A DNA stretch of 27,275 bases from JAJYVH01 sp964548595 (GTDB lineage Archaea; Micrarchaeota; Micrarchaeia; Micrarchaeales; CABMGC01), in assembly GCA_964548595.1 (NCBI GenBank), contig CAZJQO010000018.1, positions 1 to 27,275 of the forward strand. The letters are read 5' to 3'. Below the pieces are notes generated by a model that ran no database searches, was not told the DNA's origin, and saw only the letters and a list, made by a program, of their open reading frames with translations. Below, one piece after another: positions 13,497 through 21,807 of the stretch (its first letter is position 1; each line of letters starts with the position of its first letter). A program made the position numbers and the translations under genes.

Positions 13497-15002
13497 TCAT
13501 GTAACGTATACGAACACCCTTGTTATGATGCTGTCCTGCAGCCCGAAGCTCCTGAGCAGCTCCACTATAGCCTCCTTGCTTATCTTCTCGCCAGACAGTA
13601 TCTGCACCAAGCCCCTTATGTCTATCAGCCTGTTCCTGGTGTCTAGCTCCTTGAATATGTTGTTTATCGCCTCGCTGTTGAAGTTGGCCTGTATGAGCCT
13701 GGAATTTATGTCTATCTTTTCCATGGTGAGCTCCTTCCCCACTTCGGGATTGGAGAGCTCCTGGTCGTTAAGTATGTCTGCTATCGTTATGGTGTACACG
13801 TCCAGCGGCACCTCGCCGACGACCCTGTCTATCAGAAACACCTCCGGAAACTGCACAGATGTCTGAAAAGACATGTCGATCGCTGCCTGGCCCACGCCGA
13901 ACTTGCTTATCTCGCTCCTCATGAAGCCAGAGAAATTGAGCGAACCTTGGAGGTAATTCAGGAACTTCTCGAACTTAACGCGCAGCATTATGGTTGTGCC
14001 CACGTTGGAGAATATCGCCTCGTTTATATCGGTGGGATTCTGCGACGCCACTATCAGGCCGAACTGGTACTTCCTGCCCTCCCGCACTATCATCACCGCG
14101 TCGCTCCTCTCATCGCTCGCCACTTTCCAGGCCTCGTCGAGCACCACCAGCGCCTTGAGGCCCTTGGAGGCGCTCCAGCCCTCCATGCGCATCTTCTCCT
14201 TCAGCGTCTGCAGTATGAAGAGCGCTGCCATTGCCCTGAACTTCTCGTCGGGTAGGTTGCTAAGGTCGATCGACACAAGGCCCGAGCTTGAAAGCTTGCC
14301 GAGGTCTATGGTGCTCTTCCTGGCGAAGTAGTCCTCCCCCTCTCTGGCGAACTGCCTGAGCCTGTAGACTGCGTTCTCCAGCTCGGCCGGATACTCGTAA
14401 CTGCCTTCCTGAAGCTTCTCGTCAAGCAGCGTTATCACCTCCTTCAGCGTAGGCGGCTCCTTGCCTGGCTGCGGCAGCTCGGCCGGAAGGAATCCGAAAT
14501 TCACGTATGCCTGCTCCAGTGCCTCGGACGTGAGCCTCTTCTGCTCGGGGAAATCACCCATATCGGTCAGTATCTCGAGCGAGTTCATTATCTGCTTGGC
14601 CCTATCAACGGGCTTCATGCCCGAGAGATCCATCAGGTTTATGAAGTCGCCCTTGCCCAGCGACACAACAGTGCCGCCGCTCTGTTTCACCCAGGCCTTG
14701 TACTCTCCGGCCCAGTCCACTATTATCGCATTTGTGTTCCAGACGTAGCTGGCTCTTGTGAGGAACGTCTTGACGAAGTAGCTCTTGCCCGCTCCTGTTA
14801 TTCCCACTACAGCGATGTGGGGATTCGTCAGGTTGGCGAACGTCCAGGTGAACGGCACGCTGAAAAGCTTGGTTATGCCTATGAATATGGAAGTGGAGGG
14901 ATCGTTGAGCAGGTACTCGTGAGGCGGCTCCGGCGGTCTGGAGAAGATGCTCCTCTTCGCGAGCTCGTTGCTCATTATGCTCTGCACCCTTATCAGGCTC
15001 AT
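13497..15002 (-). CDS. VirB4/HerA-type secretion or DNA-transfer ATPase
   Basis: A 501-residue P-loop ATPase of the HerA/FtsK superfamily, VirB4-like branch. Walker A is GITGAGKS (67-74), followed by the strand AIIVDWAGEY. Walker B is ALVVLDEAWK (284-293; Asp289, Glu290; DEAW is typical of VirB4), and the sensor segment is VASQNPTDI (318-326). Such ATPases are hexamers that power pilus assembly or substrate transfer; archaeal CedB and TedB are relatives in DNA-import systems. Unlike ordinary VirB4 it has almost no N-terminal domain before the P-loop; that part seems to be supplied by the two genes just upstream. The C-terminal ~60 residues form a helical module shared with the next gene. ATG 15002 has its own TATA-like region upstream (about 15047-15056). 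Confidence 0.88.
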   Translation of the reverse strand: MSLIRVQSIMSNELAKRSIFSRPPEPPHEYLLNDPSTSIFIGITKLFSVPFTWTFANLTNPHIAVVGITGAGKSYFVKTFLTRASYVWNTNAIIVDWAGEYKAWVKQSGGTVVSLGKGDFINLMDLSGMKPVDRAKQIMNSLEILTDMGDFPEQKRLTSEALEQAYVNFGFLPAELPQPGKEPPTLKEVITLLDEKLQEGSYEYPAELENAVYRLRQFAREGEDYFARKSTIDLGKLSSSGLVSIDLSNLPDEKFRAMAALFILQTLKEKMRMEGWSASKGLKALVVLDEAWKVASDERSDAVMIVREGRKYQFGLIVASQNPTDINEAIFSNVGTTIMLRVKFEKFLNYLQGSLNFSGFMRSEISKFGVGQAAIDMSFQTSVQFPEVFLIDRVVGEVPLDVYTITIADILNDQELSNPEVGKELTMEKIDINSRLIQANFNSEAINNIFKELDTRNRLIDIRGLVQILSGEKISKEAIVELLRSFGLQDSIITRVFVYVT

Positions 15003-15046
15003 GCAAATGCACCATTCAAGACTTTTCCAAACACTATATCACCATG

Positions 15047-15056
15047 CCAAGCATAT
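15047..15056 (-). promoter_or_regulatory. possible internal promoter before the VirB4-like ATPase
   Basis: The 58-nt space between the second anchor gene and the ATPase holds AT-rich minus-strand elements (GAATATATGC, and ATATAGTG further in). At this spacing (about 45-54 nt before the ATG) a TATA box would give a leader of roughly 20-25 nt. The evidence is composition and position only. Confidence 0.3.
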
Positions 15057-15060
15057 ATTC

Positions 15061-15885
15061 CTATTTCTGAGTGCTGAACGCCTGCCCCAGATCCTGGTAG
15101 GAGGGAAGCGTGTAGCCGAATGAGAAAAGATTGTACACCTCCCTGCCCATCACCCTGCCTATGCTGAGGTCGAACGAGCTGAAGAGCGTCTGCAAATGAG
15201 CCAGCTGGCCGCTCAACGCATCCATCGCCTCCTTCTCGCTCACCCCTACAGCTGTGCTCTCTAGGTACATGGTTGCATCCACGGGCCTCTCTCCTGCAGC
15301 TATGCGGTTTATCCTTGCGTCTATTATGCTTATCTTCCTGGTCAGGTCGTCTATTACCAGTTGGCTCGGCTGCCCGCCCTCCTGCTCCTTGGATAGCCTG
15401 TATTCTAGAGTGCCCCTTGTGCCCTCGAGCTCGTCCCTGTACTTCTGCAGTTCCTTAGGTATAGAGATGATGTTGAACCTGAACGGGAAGCCGGCGTTCA
15501 TAACAATGCGCTCCCACTTGTCAGGCGCTGACCCCAGCTTCTGCTCCTCTTCCTCATCTACGCTCTCGGCAACGAAGACGTAGTTGTAGATGTTTGCGGT
15601 AAGGTAGCCGGTGGCGTAGTACAGGCCATTAACGTTTTTAATCACTGCGTTGCTGCTCTGCGGTATGTAGTAGCCCTTTGCTGGCACCATCTTCACCTTA
15701 AGCATGCTGGTGACGGCAGGAAAGACTATGAAGTCTGCGTAGTTCAGCACAAGTATGAGCATTATGGCAAGTATCGAAAGCAGCGCCACCGCCAGGCTGA
15801 GCGGCCCGAAAGCAGCTGCATTGATGAGCAGGGCGAACGCCAGGCCGCACGTCAGTCCAAGATATACAATAGTCTGCACGTCCAT
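15061..15885 (-). CDS. membrane-anchored VirB4 N-domain-like protein, copy 2
   Basis: A 274-residue protein with two N-terminal membrane helices (~6-28 and ~30-50) and a cytoplasmic part. The latter resembles the N-terminal domain of VirB4/TraC/TrbE proteins: FPFRFNIISIPKEL, a long helical hairpin, then RPVDATMYLESTAVGVSEKEA, a helix and FDLSIGRVMGREVYNLF. The two-helix anchor recalls PrgI/VirB3, which in many systems pairs or fuses with VirB4. It is paralogous to the preceding gene in the operon: both have P-x-S-x-NAxI, a YA-x2-F/Y segment, then (F/G)-P-(V/F)-RF. The ATG follows directly after the TAG of that gene, with GGAGGGGAT as ribosome-binding site. Likely role: docking the soluble VirB4-like ATPase to the membrane channel. 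The VirB4 link is by pattern and context. Confidence 0.62.
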   Translation of the reverse strand: MDVQTIVYLGLTCGLAFALLINAAAFGPLSLAVALLSILAIMLILVLNYADFIVFPAVTSMLKVKMVPAKGYYIPQSSNAVIKNVNGLYYATGYLTANIYNYVFVAESVDEEEEQKLGSAPDKWERIVMNAGFPFRFNIISIPKELQKYRDELEGTRGTLEYRLSKEQEGGQPSQLVIDDLTRKISIIDARINRIAAGERPVDATMYLESTAVGVSEKEAMDALSGQLAHLQTLFSSFDLSIGRVMGREVYNLFSFGYTLPSYQDLGQAFSTQK

Positions 15886-16716
15886 CTATATCCCCTCCGC
15901 CGCTGCGCGCGTGCGCATCTCCTCACTCACTGTGCTTACAGGTATCATGTGGTCAGGCTCCAGGTACTTGAGCATGTCCTCGCCTTCGATTATGCTGGCC
16001 TGCACCCCAAATACCGAGCTTACGCCGGCTGACAGTTCATCCGCCTGCTGGAGCGCCAGAGTGCTTGCCTCCTCTTCCGTGTTGCCAACGGCGGTCACCA
16101 TGGCGAATACGTCCAGGGCCAGAGAGCGCTGCCTGTTGACGCTGTCGAAGAGATTGTGCCACATCGTTGCCTCTCCGTTTATCCTCTCAACATCCTCCTT
16201 CCTTGCACTCTTGTTGAGCGAGGTGTTCTGGTACCTTTCCTCGGCCTCGCTCATCCTGTTCTTTATGTTGCTTATGTAAACGTCCTTGTCTATGACGTAG
16301 AGCTGCGCGCTGAAGCGTACAGGCGTCTTTGAGATTGTGAGAGTGCGACTGAACAGCCTCACGAAATCTATCTTCTCCTCCTGGTTCATCTCGCTCGCCG
16401 ACCTGTAGGTCGGGATACGCACAAAGGCGCTGGCGTACACGTCGCTGCCGCGCCTTGAAATTATAGCGTTGTTCGACGGAGCTATGGTGAAGGCCTCGTT
16501 ATCGTCTATAACAAGCGTTTTGTTCTTCATGCGCAGGAATGGGATGAAGAAACTCATGTAAAGCTTAGTGGAGAAGGCGAGCACGTCAAGTAAAAGGGCT
16601 AGGAGCGCTATCACGAACTTGGCAATTATGCCGATTGGCAGCACGTAGGTGATGAACACTAGCAGGAACGTAGCCAGCAGCAGCAACGTGAACAGGAATT
16701 TCTGCGAGATCGCCAA
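15886..16716 (-). CDS. membrane-anchored VirB4 N-domain-like protein, copy 1
   Basis: A 276-residue protein built like its downstream neighbour: two N-terminal helices (FLFTLLLLATFLLVFITYVL, then an Ala/Leu-rich helix to ~residue 60), then the soluble part. The soluble part has APSNNAIISRRGSDVYASAF, TPVRFSAQLYVIDKDVYI, a charged helical hairpin (MSEAEERYQNT ... EDVERINGEATMW) and LALDVFAMVTAVGNTEEEAS, the order seen in VirB4 N-domains. No Walker motifs are present. The start is TTG 16716; GGAGG at 16731-16735 lies upstream at a longish 14-nt spacing, and an in-frame stop rules out an earlier start. It begins the second half of the array under its own likely promoter. It probably forms a heteromeric anchor with its paralogue for the ATPase. 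Confidence 0.6.
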   Translation of the reverse strand: MAISQKFLFTLLLLATFLLVFITYVLPIGIIAKFVIALLALLLDVLAFSTKLYMSFFIPFLRMKNKTLVIDDNEAFTIAPSNNAIISRRGSDVYASAFVRIPTYRSASEMNQEEKIDFVRLFSRTLTISKTPVRFSAQLYVIDKDVYISNIKNRMSEAEERYQNTSLNKSARKEDVERINGEATMWHNLFDSVNRQRSLALDVFAMVTAVGNTEEEASTLALQQADELSAGVSSVFGVQASIIEGEDMLKYLEPDHMIPVSTVSEEMRTRAAAEGI

Positions 16717-16756
16717 TCAACCACTTTCTGCCTCCTTTATCCTTGTATCTATGTTA

Positions 16757-16765
16757 ATTTAAAAG
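16757..16765 (-). promoter_or_regulatory. TATA-like box before the ATPase-anchor genes
   Basis: On the minus strand TTTTAAATT lies 41-49 nt upstream of the TTG start at 16716. The transcript start expected ~25 nt on would leave a leader containing GGAGG (16731-16735). The 68-nt gap here is one of the few breaks in an otherwise tightly overlapping array, supporting an internal promoter. Confidence 0.5.
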
Positions 16766-16784
16766 GTTAGGAAGCCGGGACCTG

Positions 16785-17876
16785 TCAGACGAGCTTCAAT
16801 TTGCCGCTGCTCCTGGCAGCCCCGCCTATGAAATTGGCTATGGTGGTCATTGCAGTGTAGCATATCGCCAGTATGAGCGCGGGATAGAACAAAATCGAGA
16901 GGAAGAAGCCTCCCATGCTGCTCTCCAGGTTCGACATCTCCACAACGAGCGGAGCCGTAGGGGAAAGGGCGTTGGTCTCGGCAAGGACGCCAGAACCGTT
17001 TGCCTGTATAGACGCTGCTGCTGAATTGAGCATCTGCAGCTGGCTTGTGTTTGTAGCATAGTAGGCTACCGAGAACAGGAGGGGCATGACAACGTAGAAG
17101 GCGAAGGCTGCGCCTATTAGCATGCCGCCTATGCTCCTGAGCGGGAAGATTGCGCGCAATATTATTCCAGGTATGAGGAAGACTGGCAGGGCTATGTACA
17201 TGAAGAATAGTATCAGGTAGAATTCAGCGTTGAGCGCCATCAGCGCGTCCACCAGTAAGCTTCCTATCACCTTGGCCGGCTCTAACACGAATACCAGTAT
17301 CAGCGGTGCGGCGTCAGCTACATTATTTGCCACTTTAGACAGCTGGGGAGCGGTGCCTATTGACACCGTCATGCCCACGCTGTTGTAGAAATAATCTATC
17401 ATCACTACATTCAGTATGCTGGTCAGCACTGCACTTGAAGAATTTATAGTGGAGCCTATGTATGTGAGTGAGGTGTTATATGGATTTATTGAGCCTACGG
17501 TATAAGCGGGTATTACTCCGAAAAGTATGGCCGCGAGCGTCAGGAAGAATATAGCTATAAGGGCGGTCGCAACCGCCTCGTATATCTCTCCCATGCCGAA
17601 GTTCTTGATCTTCTCATTCCTGATAGCCACCCCGATCATGAATATAACTGCGGCTATCATGAAAGCCAGCATTATAGTTATCACCGCTATGGGTTCCCAC
17701 CTGCTCCATATGCTGCCTACAGCCTCGTTTATCTGGCTGCAGTACCACGGCGCTGACAGCGCAGCGACTCCACCGGGAAGGCAGTATTGTGTGGTGTACG
17801 ATGCTGCGCTTGAAGTGTGCACTTGCGTTAGCAGCGCGAGAAGCAGCACGGCAGCGATCACAAATTCCCTACTCAT
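16785..17876 (-). CDS. polytopic VirB6/CedA-like membrane protein 6
   Basis: A 363-residue protein, the last of six related polytopic membrane proteins. It has a cleavable-looking signal peptide (FVIAAVLLLALLTQVHTSSA), two helices (~62-85, ~100-122) and a cytoplasmic turn with IKNFGMGEIYEAVATAL between them. An extracytoplasmic loop (125-185) follows, then helices in the second half with the family signature GIILRAIFPLRSIGGMLIGA (237-256) leading to a Pro-containing helix (YVVMPLLFSV). The C-terminus is basic (SSGKLKLV), like that of the first family member (GGKLKLR). VirB6/TrbL/CedA proteins form the inner-membrane channel of type IV secretion or DNA-import machines. The assignment is by topology, the shared signature and the neighbouring VirB4-like ATPase. 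Confidence 0.6.
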   Translation of the reverse strand: MSREFVIAAVLLLALLTQVHTSSAASYTTQYCLPGGVAALSAPWYCSQINEAVGSIWSRWEPIAVITIMLAFMIAAVIFMIGVAIRNEKIKNFGMGEIYEAVATALIAIFFLTLAAILFGVIPAYTVGSINPYNTSLTYIGSTINSSSAVLTSILNVVMIDYFYNSVGMTVSIGTAPQLSKVANNVADAAPLILVFVLEPAKVIGSLLVDALMALNAEFYLILFFMYIALPVFLIPGIILRAIFPLRSIGGMLIGAAFAFYVVMPLLFSVAYYATNTSQLQMLNSAAASIQANGSGVLAETNALSPTAPLVVEMSNLESSMGGFFLSILFYPALILAICYTAMTTIANFIGGAARSSGKLKLV

Positions 17877-17888
17877 ACCACATACGCC

Positions 17889-18905
17889 TCATACAAGGTT
17901 GGTCAGCAGCGACATAAAGTCCAGTTTCTCCCCCACGGCAGTGGAGAAGTCGATTATGAACACATCAACTATCACAAAATTTATTAGCGGTATAAACGTC
18001 AGGCCCAGAAGCGCCAGGCCAAAATAACTCAAAACAGAAGCGAAGACAGTGCCACTAATAAACGAAGGTACGCCCACGAACACAAGCACGTTTAAAAGGC
18101 CCCCCAAGCTTGCAGATAGAACAGCACCTACAAAATATGGAAGTGTATGCGATATCCCGACGTCCACATAGCCGTAGGTTATGCTCACCATCAGTGGATA
18201 TATTATTCCCAAACCTACCGCGAACGCTATGAGTGCGCCTCCAAAACTTCTTGTTATCACGAACATTCTCGCCACTAGGCCTATCACCATGAAGAGCGAG
18301 AAGAGGAGCAGGCCGGAAGCAAGCAGCAGAAGCTGCAGCTGCGTTAGCATAAAGGCAACATACAGGGCTCCGATCGCGTCACCGGCGAATTTCGCTACTG
18401 CGTCGGGTACCAACACTATATCCGCCCCCACGCCGATGCCCGGTAGGCCCGGAATATTTGGCGTTGCAACTTTTACGCCGGGAATAAATGCAAGCCTAAG
18501 TCCTATGGTGTACATTGCATAATTCAGGTATGTTATGTTGTGGTTGAACGTGTACATGTCGCAGACTCCGAGCGTGAACAGGTCTGTGGAAGATATTTGG
18601 GGCTGGTTGCAGGAAGGCGGCACAATGCCTGCACCATTGAAGAGCTGGACGAAGTTGACGGAAGTGAGCAGAAACATCAAGAACAGGAAGGCGCCTATCA
18701 GCACGAAGCCCATAAGCACTTCATATATCTTTGCCTTGGTCCAGACGGCTATGCGCCTGTTGCCCGTTGAAGTGCTGAGCGCATAGATCATTGCCAGTAT
18801 GCCTATAAACGCCAAAGCGGCAATTACTGCTATGGGGAACCAGACTATGTACGGCGACGTGATGTAGCTGTATATTCCGCTTTGCAACAGAATGCTTAGC
18901 ATCAT
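17889..18905 (-). CDS. polytopic VirB6/CedA-like membrane protein 5
   Basis: A 338-residue protein and the only one of the six without a clear signal peptide. The first helix is at ~20-42 (YIVWFPIAVIAALAFIGILA), a cytoplasmic turn KAKIYEVLMGF leads to helix 2, and an extracytoplasmic loop with Cys99 and Cys115 follows. The second half has GLVARMFVITRSFGGALIAF (209-228), the family signature, then IIYPLMVSITYGY and three more hydrophobic segments; the end is FSTAVGEKLDFMSLLTNLV. The ATG overlaps the stop of the preceding gene by 4 bp (ATGA), indicating translational coupling and equal dosage. Likely an integral subunit of the same channel complex; no individual role can be assigned. Confidence 0.6.
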   Translation of the reverse strand: MMLSILLQSGIYSYITSPYIVWFPIAVIAALAFIGILAMIYALSTSTGNRRIAVWTKAKIYEVLMGFVLIGAFLFLMFLLTSVNFVQLFNGAGIVPPSCNQPQISSTDLFTLGVCDMYTFNHNITYLNYAMYTIGLRLAFIPGVKVATPNIPGLPGIGVGADIVLVPDAVAKFAGDAIGALYVAFMLTQLQLLLLASGLLLFSLFMVIGLVARMFVITRSFGGALIAFAVGLGIIYPLMVSITYGYVDVGISHTLPYFVGAVLSASLGGLLNVLVFVGVPSFISGTVFASVLSYFGLALLGLTFIPLINFVIVDVFIIDFSTAVGEKLDFMSLLTNLV

Positions 18906-20008
18906 ATCACCTTGCTGAAGATCTTGTTTGACTGCAGCGACGGCGAGCCTAGCATGTCGCCAAGCACTTCAAGCAGGTCGAACGAGACAAGGAACGCTAC
19001 AAATATGCCGATAAGCTGCAGCACAAGCATGGCAACGTTCTGCGCGAAACCTTCGGGGCCCATCACCTCATTAACTATCACAGAGCCCGAAATCGAAGCG
19101 TATTCGCTTGCTATTGAGAGCTGAAGACTGGAAAGCGTACCGGGGGTGACGAGCGACCTGGATGCTGTTGTTATGGAATTTGGCATCTCCGCAGCGAACG
19201 GATAGAGGAGGGCGGGGAAGACTATGTAGAATGCAATGAAGAGCGCGATAAGGGAACCCCCGGCAGCCCTAGTCCACGGGAATGCGCGAAGCAGCACACC
19301 TGCATAAAGGAAGAACGGGAATAGGAAGAATATGAGCGCAAGAAGCAGCGATATAGCTATCAGTATGCCCTCGAAGAGGGCGTATGCCATAATCTGCGTA
19401 TTCAGTATGTTCAGGAGCAGTGTGGAGCCGTAGAAAGGAGAGTACGTAACGCCGAATGCGTTAGGCGCAAGCGCTATACTGTATGACTGCAAAGTGGAGA
19501 TAACCACAAAGGTCAGGGACAAGGACACCGTATCTGTTATGAGCACAACTATGCCATTAGTAATGTAGTCGGTGCAGAGCGTGGTGTAGAGCCCCTGCGC
19601 ATTGCTCACACTAGGCGCTACGCCGGCAGACAGGCTCAGGCTGCCTAGGTATGAGAGGAACTGCATTGCTGGGCCTGCGAAACCTATGCCGAAGGCAACC
19701 AGCGCTATTATTAGGAGGGTGAAGAAGCTCTCGACAGCCTCGCTCCTCACAAACCTGAGCAGCGAGGCTATGCCGAACGCATAGCCTATCGCGTACGCTA
19801 TGCCTGTTATGAGCAGCACAATGAGCACGATAAGGAACGCTATTGCAGCAACGGAACCGGCGAAGCTTGCGGCACCCGGCAGTGCTATGGGGCTGGCTCT
19901 GCTGAAAAGAACGGAGCAGGCTCCGGAAATGCCCAGCGCGCCGGCTGTGCTAGAAGTGAGCAGAAACGCGATAATCGGCAGCAACACGAGCAGTCTTGCG
20001 CGCATCAT
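18902..20008 (-). CDS. polytopic VirB6/CedA-like membrane protein 4
   Basis: A 368-residue protein with a signal peptide (LLVLLPIIAFLLTSSTAGALG). The first true helix is ~50-74; a basic cytoplasmic turn (RFVRSEAVESFF) precedes helix 2. An extracytoplasmic loop has Cys145. Later helices carry GVLLRAFPWTRAAGGSLIAL (236-255) and FYIVFPALLYPFA. The last helix (VAMLVLQLIGIFVAFLVSFD) is followed by LLEVLGDMLGSPSLQ and a short tail. It overlaps both neighbours by 4 bp (ATGA type). The conserved Arg-Ala-Phe-Pro...Arg...Gly-Gly segment is closest to that of the first member (LRAFPFVRGIGGMLIAL). Confidence 0.6.
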   Translation of the reverse strand: MMRARLLVLLPIIAFLLTSSTAGALGISGACSVLFSRASPIALPGAASFAGSVAAIAFLIVLIVLLITGIAYAIGYAFGIASLLRFVRSEAVESFFTLLIIALVAFGIGFAGPAMQFLSYLGSLSLSAGVAPSVSNAQGLYTTLCTDYITNGIVVLITDTVSLSLTFVVISTLQSYSIALAPNAFGVTYSPFYGSTLLLNILNTQIMAYALFEGILIAISLLLALIFFLFPFFLYAGVLLRAFPWTRAAGGSLIALFIAFYIVFPALLYPFAAEMPNSITTASRSLVTPGTLSSLQLSIASEYASISGSVIVNEVMGPEGFAQNVAMLVLQLIGIFVAFLVSFDLLEVLGDMLGSPSLQSNKIFSKVI

Positions 20009-21807
20009 ATCAACCTGCTCAGGCCAAGTATGTCAGTGTCCCCGCCGAAGAGCACGGCGAAGCCAGACACAGCGGATAGTGCTATAAGTATGTTGAGCAA
20101 CGGTAGCAGCACTCCGTCTACGAATATTATTCCGTATACGTTTGCCAGCATCAGCACAGACTGTATGGCCTTTGCGGGGACGCATGAGCCTACACCTGCG
20201 ATGTTGAGCGGGGTGATAGGCAGCTGGGCGAAGAAGCCCGTTGCACCGGAGATTATGCCAGTAACCAGGCCGAAGCCGGGCACCAGATAGTACAGCGAGA
20301 ACGCGACTTCGCTTGCCAGGAGGTTATTCGGCAGGCAAGAGTAGTAGCTGAGCGCGTCTCCTATATTTGGCAGCACGAAGAAGTTTACATTGGAGCTGAG
20401 CGGTGAGGTGCACAGCATCGTGTTTGACGGGGTGGCAGAGCACCTGCCTGTGGCGGTGGCAGCGTTGCCGCATGTAGTCTCATACGCGTACTCGCTGCTC
20501 GTGCAGCCAGCGTTGGGAGCCTGGGAATAGGGCACATAACCGCTGAACGTGCAGCCCGTCTCTCCCGATGCGCAGGTCTGCGTGGTCGGCAAAGCACTCG
20601 CAGTGACCTGTGGGCAGAGAGGCGTTACGGAAGGATTGGAGTAGGTAATGTAGGCGCAGCTGGTGCTTGCTGTATCTGGATTGCCGCAGTCTGACTCGTA
20701 GACGTAGCTGGGCTCCCTTGACTGTTCAACGCTTGTGCCTACAACAGTGTACGACAAGCAGCTGGCAGAGGGCACAAGGTAAGAAGGCACGTAGCCAGCT
20801 ATCGAATTTGAGCCGTATATTATGACGTTGCCGTTTGGCAGCGATTCGTACACTGGCGCATTGGGCAGGTTGGTTGCGCCTATGGGGCCCAGGCTGAGAT
20901 TTGAGAACGCCGTATACTCCAAAACGTACATCAGTGGGAGTATCAGAACCGCCGAGAGCGCCATAGCCATGAGCAGGCCGCCCAAACGCCTTGTGAAGAA
21001 CGTGGCTTTCATTATCAGGCCAGCGGCAAGCAGGTACGGCCATGCGTAGAGCAGCATGAGTATCACAAACATCTGCATGAACAGCAGATAGAAGGTGAGG
21101 CTCGCCTCGGCTTCCAGGGGCGCTGTTACTGTGCTAAGTGAAGCATAGCCTGCAAGAGGCGAATAGGAAATGTTGAGGCCGAAGGCCCTCGGCGCATAAG
21201 GCAGCCAGCAGTCCTGGGCAGGCTCGCAAATCTCGGTTATTGAGGTGAACTTGGAGAGGAAGCCTATCCAACCCTCGAAGATGTACATCGAGTTGAGGTT
21301 GTTTGCAGCCTGGTTAGTTATGTTGGCCACTATTGCGTAGCTGGAAAAGAGCCCGTAATCGAGGCTGTCGGTTATGCCGCCGGTTCCGGACAGCACCGAT
21401 GACGCTGAGTCGCATATTGTGTTTGTCGGGGCTCCGCTCAGGAAGTTAACGCTTGAACTGCTGAACTGCGTGCAGAGCAACGAGACGCTGCTTGGAGAGA
21501 TCAGGGATACAAACGAGAACTCGCTTGTGCCAACGAAATATAGAATGCCTATCACTATAACAGCCACTACGGCTGCGCCTATCACCTGAGCCAGCTCCCC
21601 AACCGCACTCGACGTCACCTTTTTGTTCTGCAGCGCTGTGCCCAGTATATAGTGTACGGAAACTATCAGGAAGCCAAGCACTATGCCTATGAACACTACT
21701 GGCAGCCATTCCTCAAAGCCGGAGTACGGGGTTATGAAACCCTGAGCAGCTGCTGCTGAAACTAGCAGCACAAGCACGATAGCGAATATGCCAAACTTCA
21801 TGGTCAT
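20005..21807 (-). CDS. polytopic VirB6/CedA-like protein 3 with Cys-rich ectodomain
   Basis: The largest of the six (600 residues). It has a signal peptide (FGIFAIVLVLLVSAAAAQG), helices at ~33-56 and ~72-93, a cytoplasmic turn VTSSAVGELAQVIGA, and a loop with Cys112, Cys132, Cys194 and Cys200. The family signature is GLIMKATFFTRRLGGLLMAM (263-282), then ILPLMYVLEYTA. Between this and the last two helices (~545-585) it carries an extra ~170-residue Ser/Thr/Tyr-rich insertion (about 305-475) with ten cysteines. These fall in two related units around YVYESDCGN (368-376) and YAYETTCGN (440-448). The insertion should face outside and be disulfide-bonded. ATG 21807 overlaps the upstream stop. Possible roles are a surface cap, receptor-binding part or plug; all are inference. 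Confidence 0.62.
   Translation of the reverse strand: MTMKFGIFAIVLVLLVSAAAAQGFITPYSGFEEWLPVVFIGIVLGFLIVSVHYILGTALQNKKVTSSAVGELAQVIGAAVVAVIVIGILYFVGTSEFSFVSLISPSSVSLLCTQFSSSSVNFLSGAPTNTICDSASSVLSGTGGITDSLDYGLFSSYAIVANITNQAANNLNSMYIFEGWIGFLSKFTSITEICEPAQDCWLPYAPRAFGLNISYSPLAGYASLSTVTAPLEAEASLTFYLLFMQMFVILMLLYAWPYLLAAGLIMKATFFTRRLGGLLMAMALSAVLILPLMYVLEYTAFSNLSLGPIGATNLPNAPVYESLPNGNVIIYGSNSIAGYVPSYLVPSASCLSYTVVGTSVEQSREPSYVYESDCGNPDTASTSCAYITYSNPSVTPLCPQVTASALPTTQTCASGETGCTFSGYVPYSQAPNAGCTSSEYAYETTCGNAATATGRCSATPSNTMLCTSPLSSNVNFFVLPNIGDALSYYSCLPNNLLASEVAFSLYYLVPGFGLVTGIISGATGFFAQLPITPLNIAGVGSCVPAKAIQSVLMLANVYGIIFVDGVLLPLLNILIALSAVSGFAVLFGGDTDILGLSRLI
20397..20760 (-). repeat. duplicated Cys-rich module inside the 600-aa membrane protein
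   Basis: This encodes residues 350-470 of the protein. Two units share Y-x-Y-E-S/T-x-CGN-x2-TA-x3-C, then P-S-x-T-x-LC. In both, the first two cysteines are 10 residues apart (374/384 and 446/456), with a third at 398 or 466. The unit period is 72 residues. No other member of the six-gene family has it. Confidence 0.6.
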
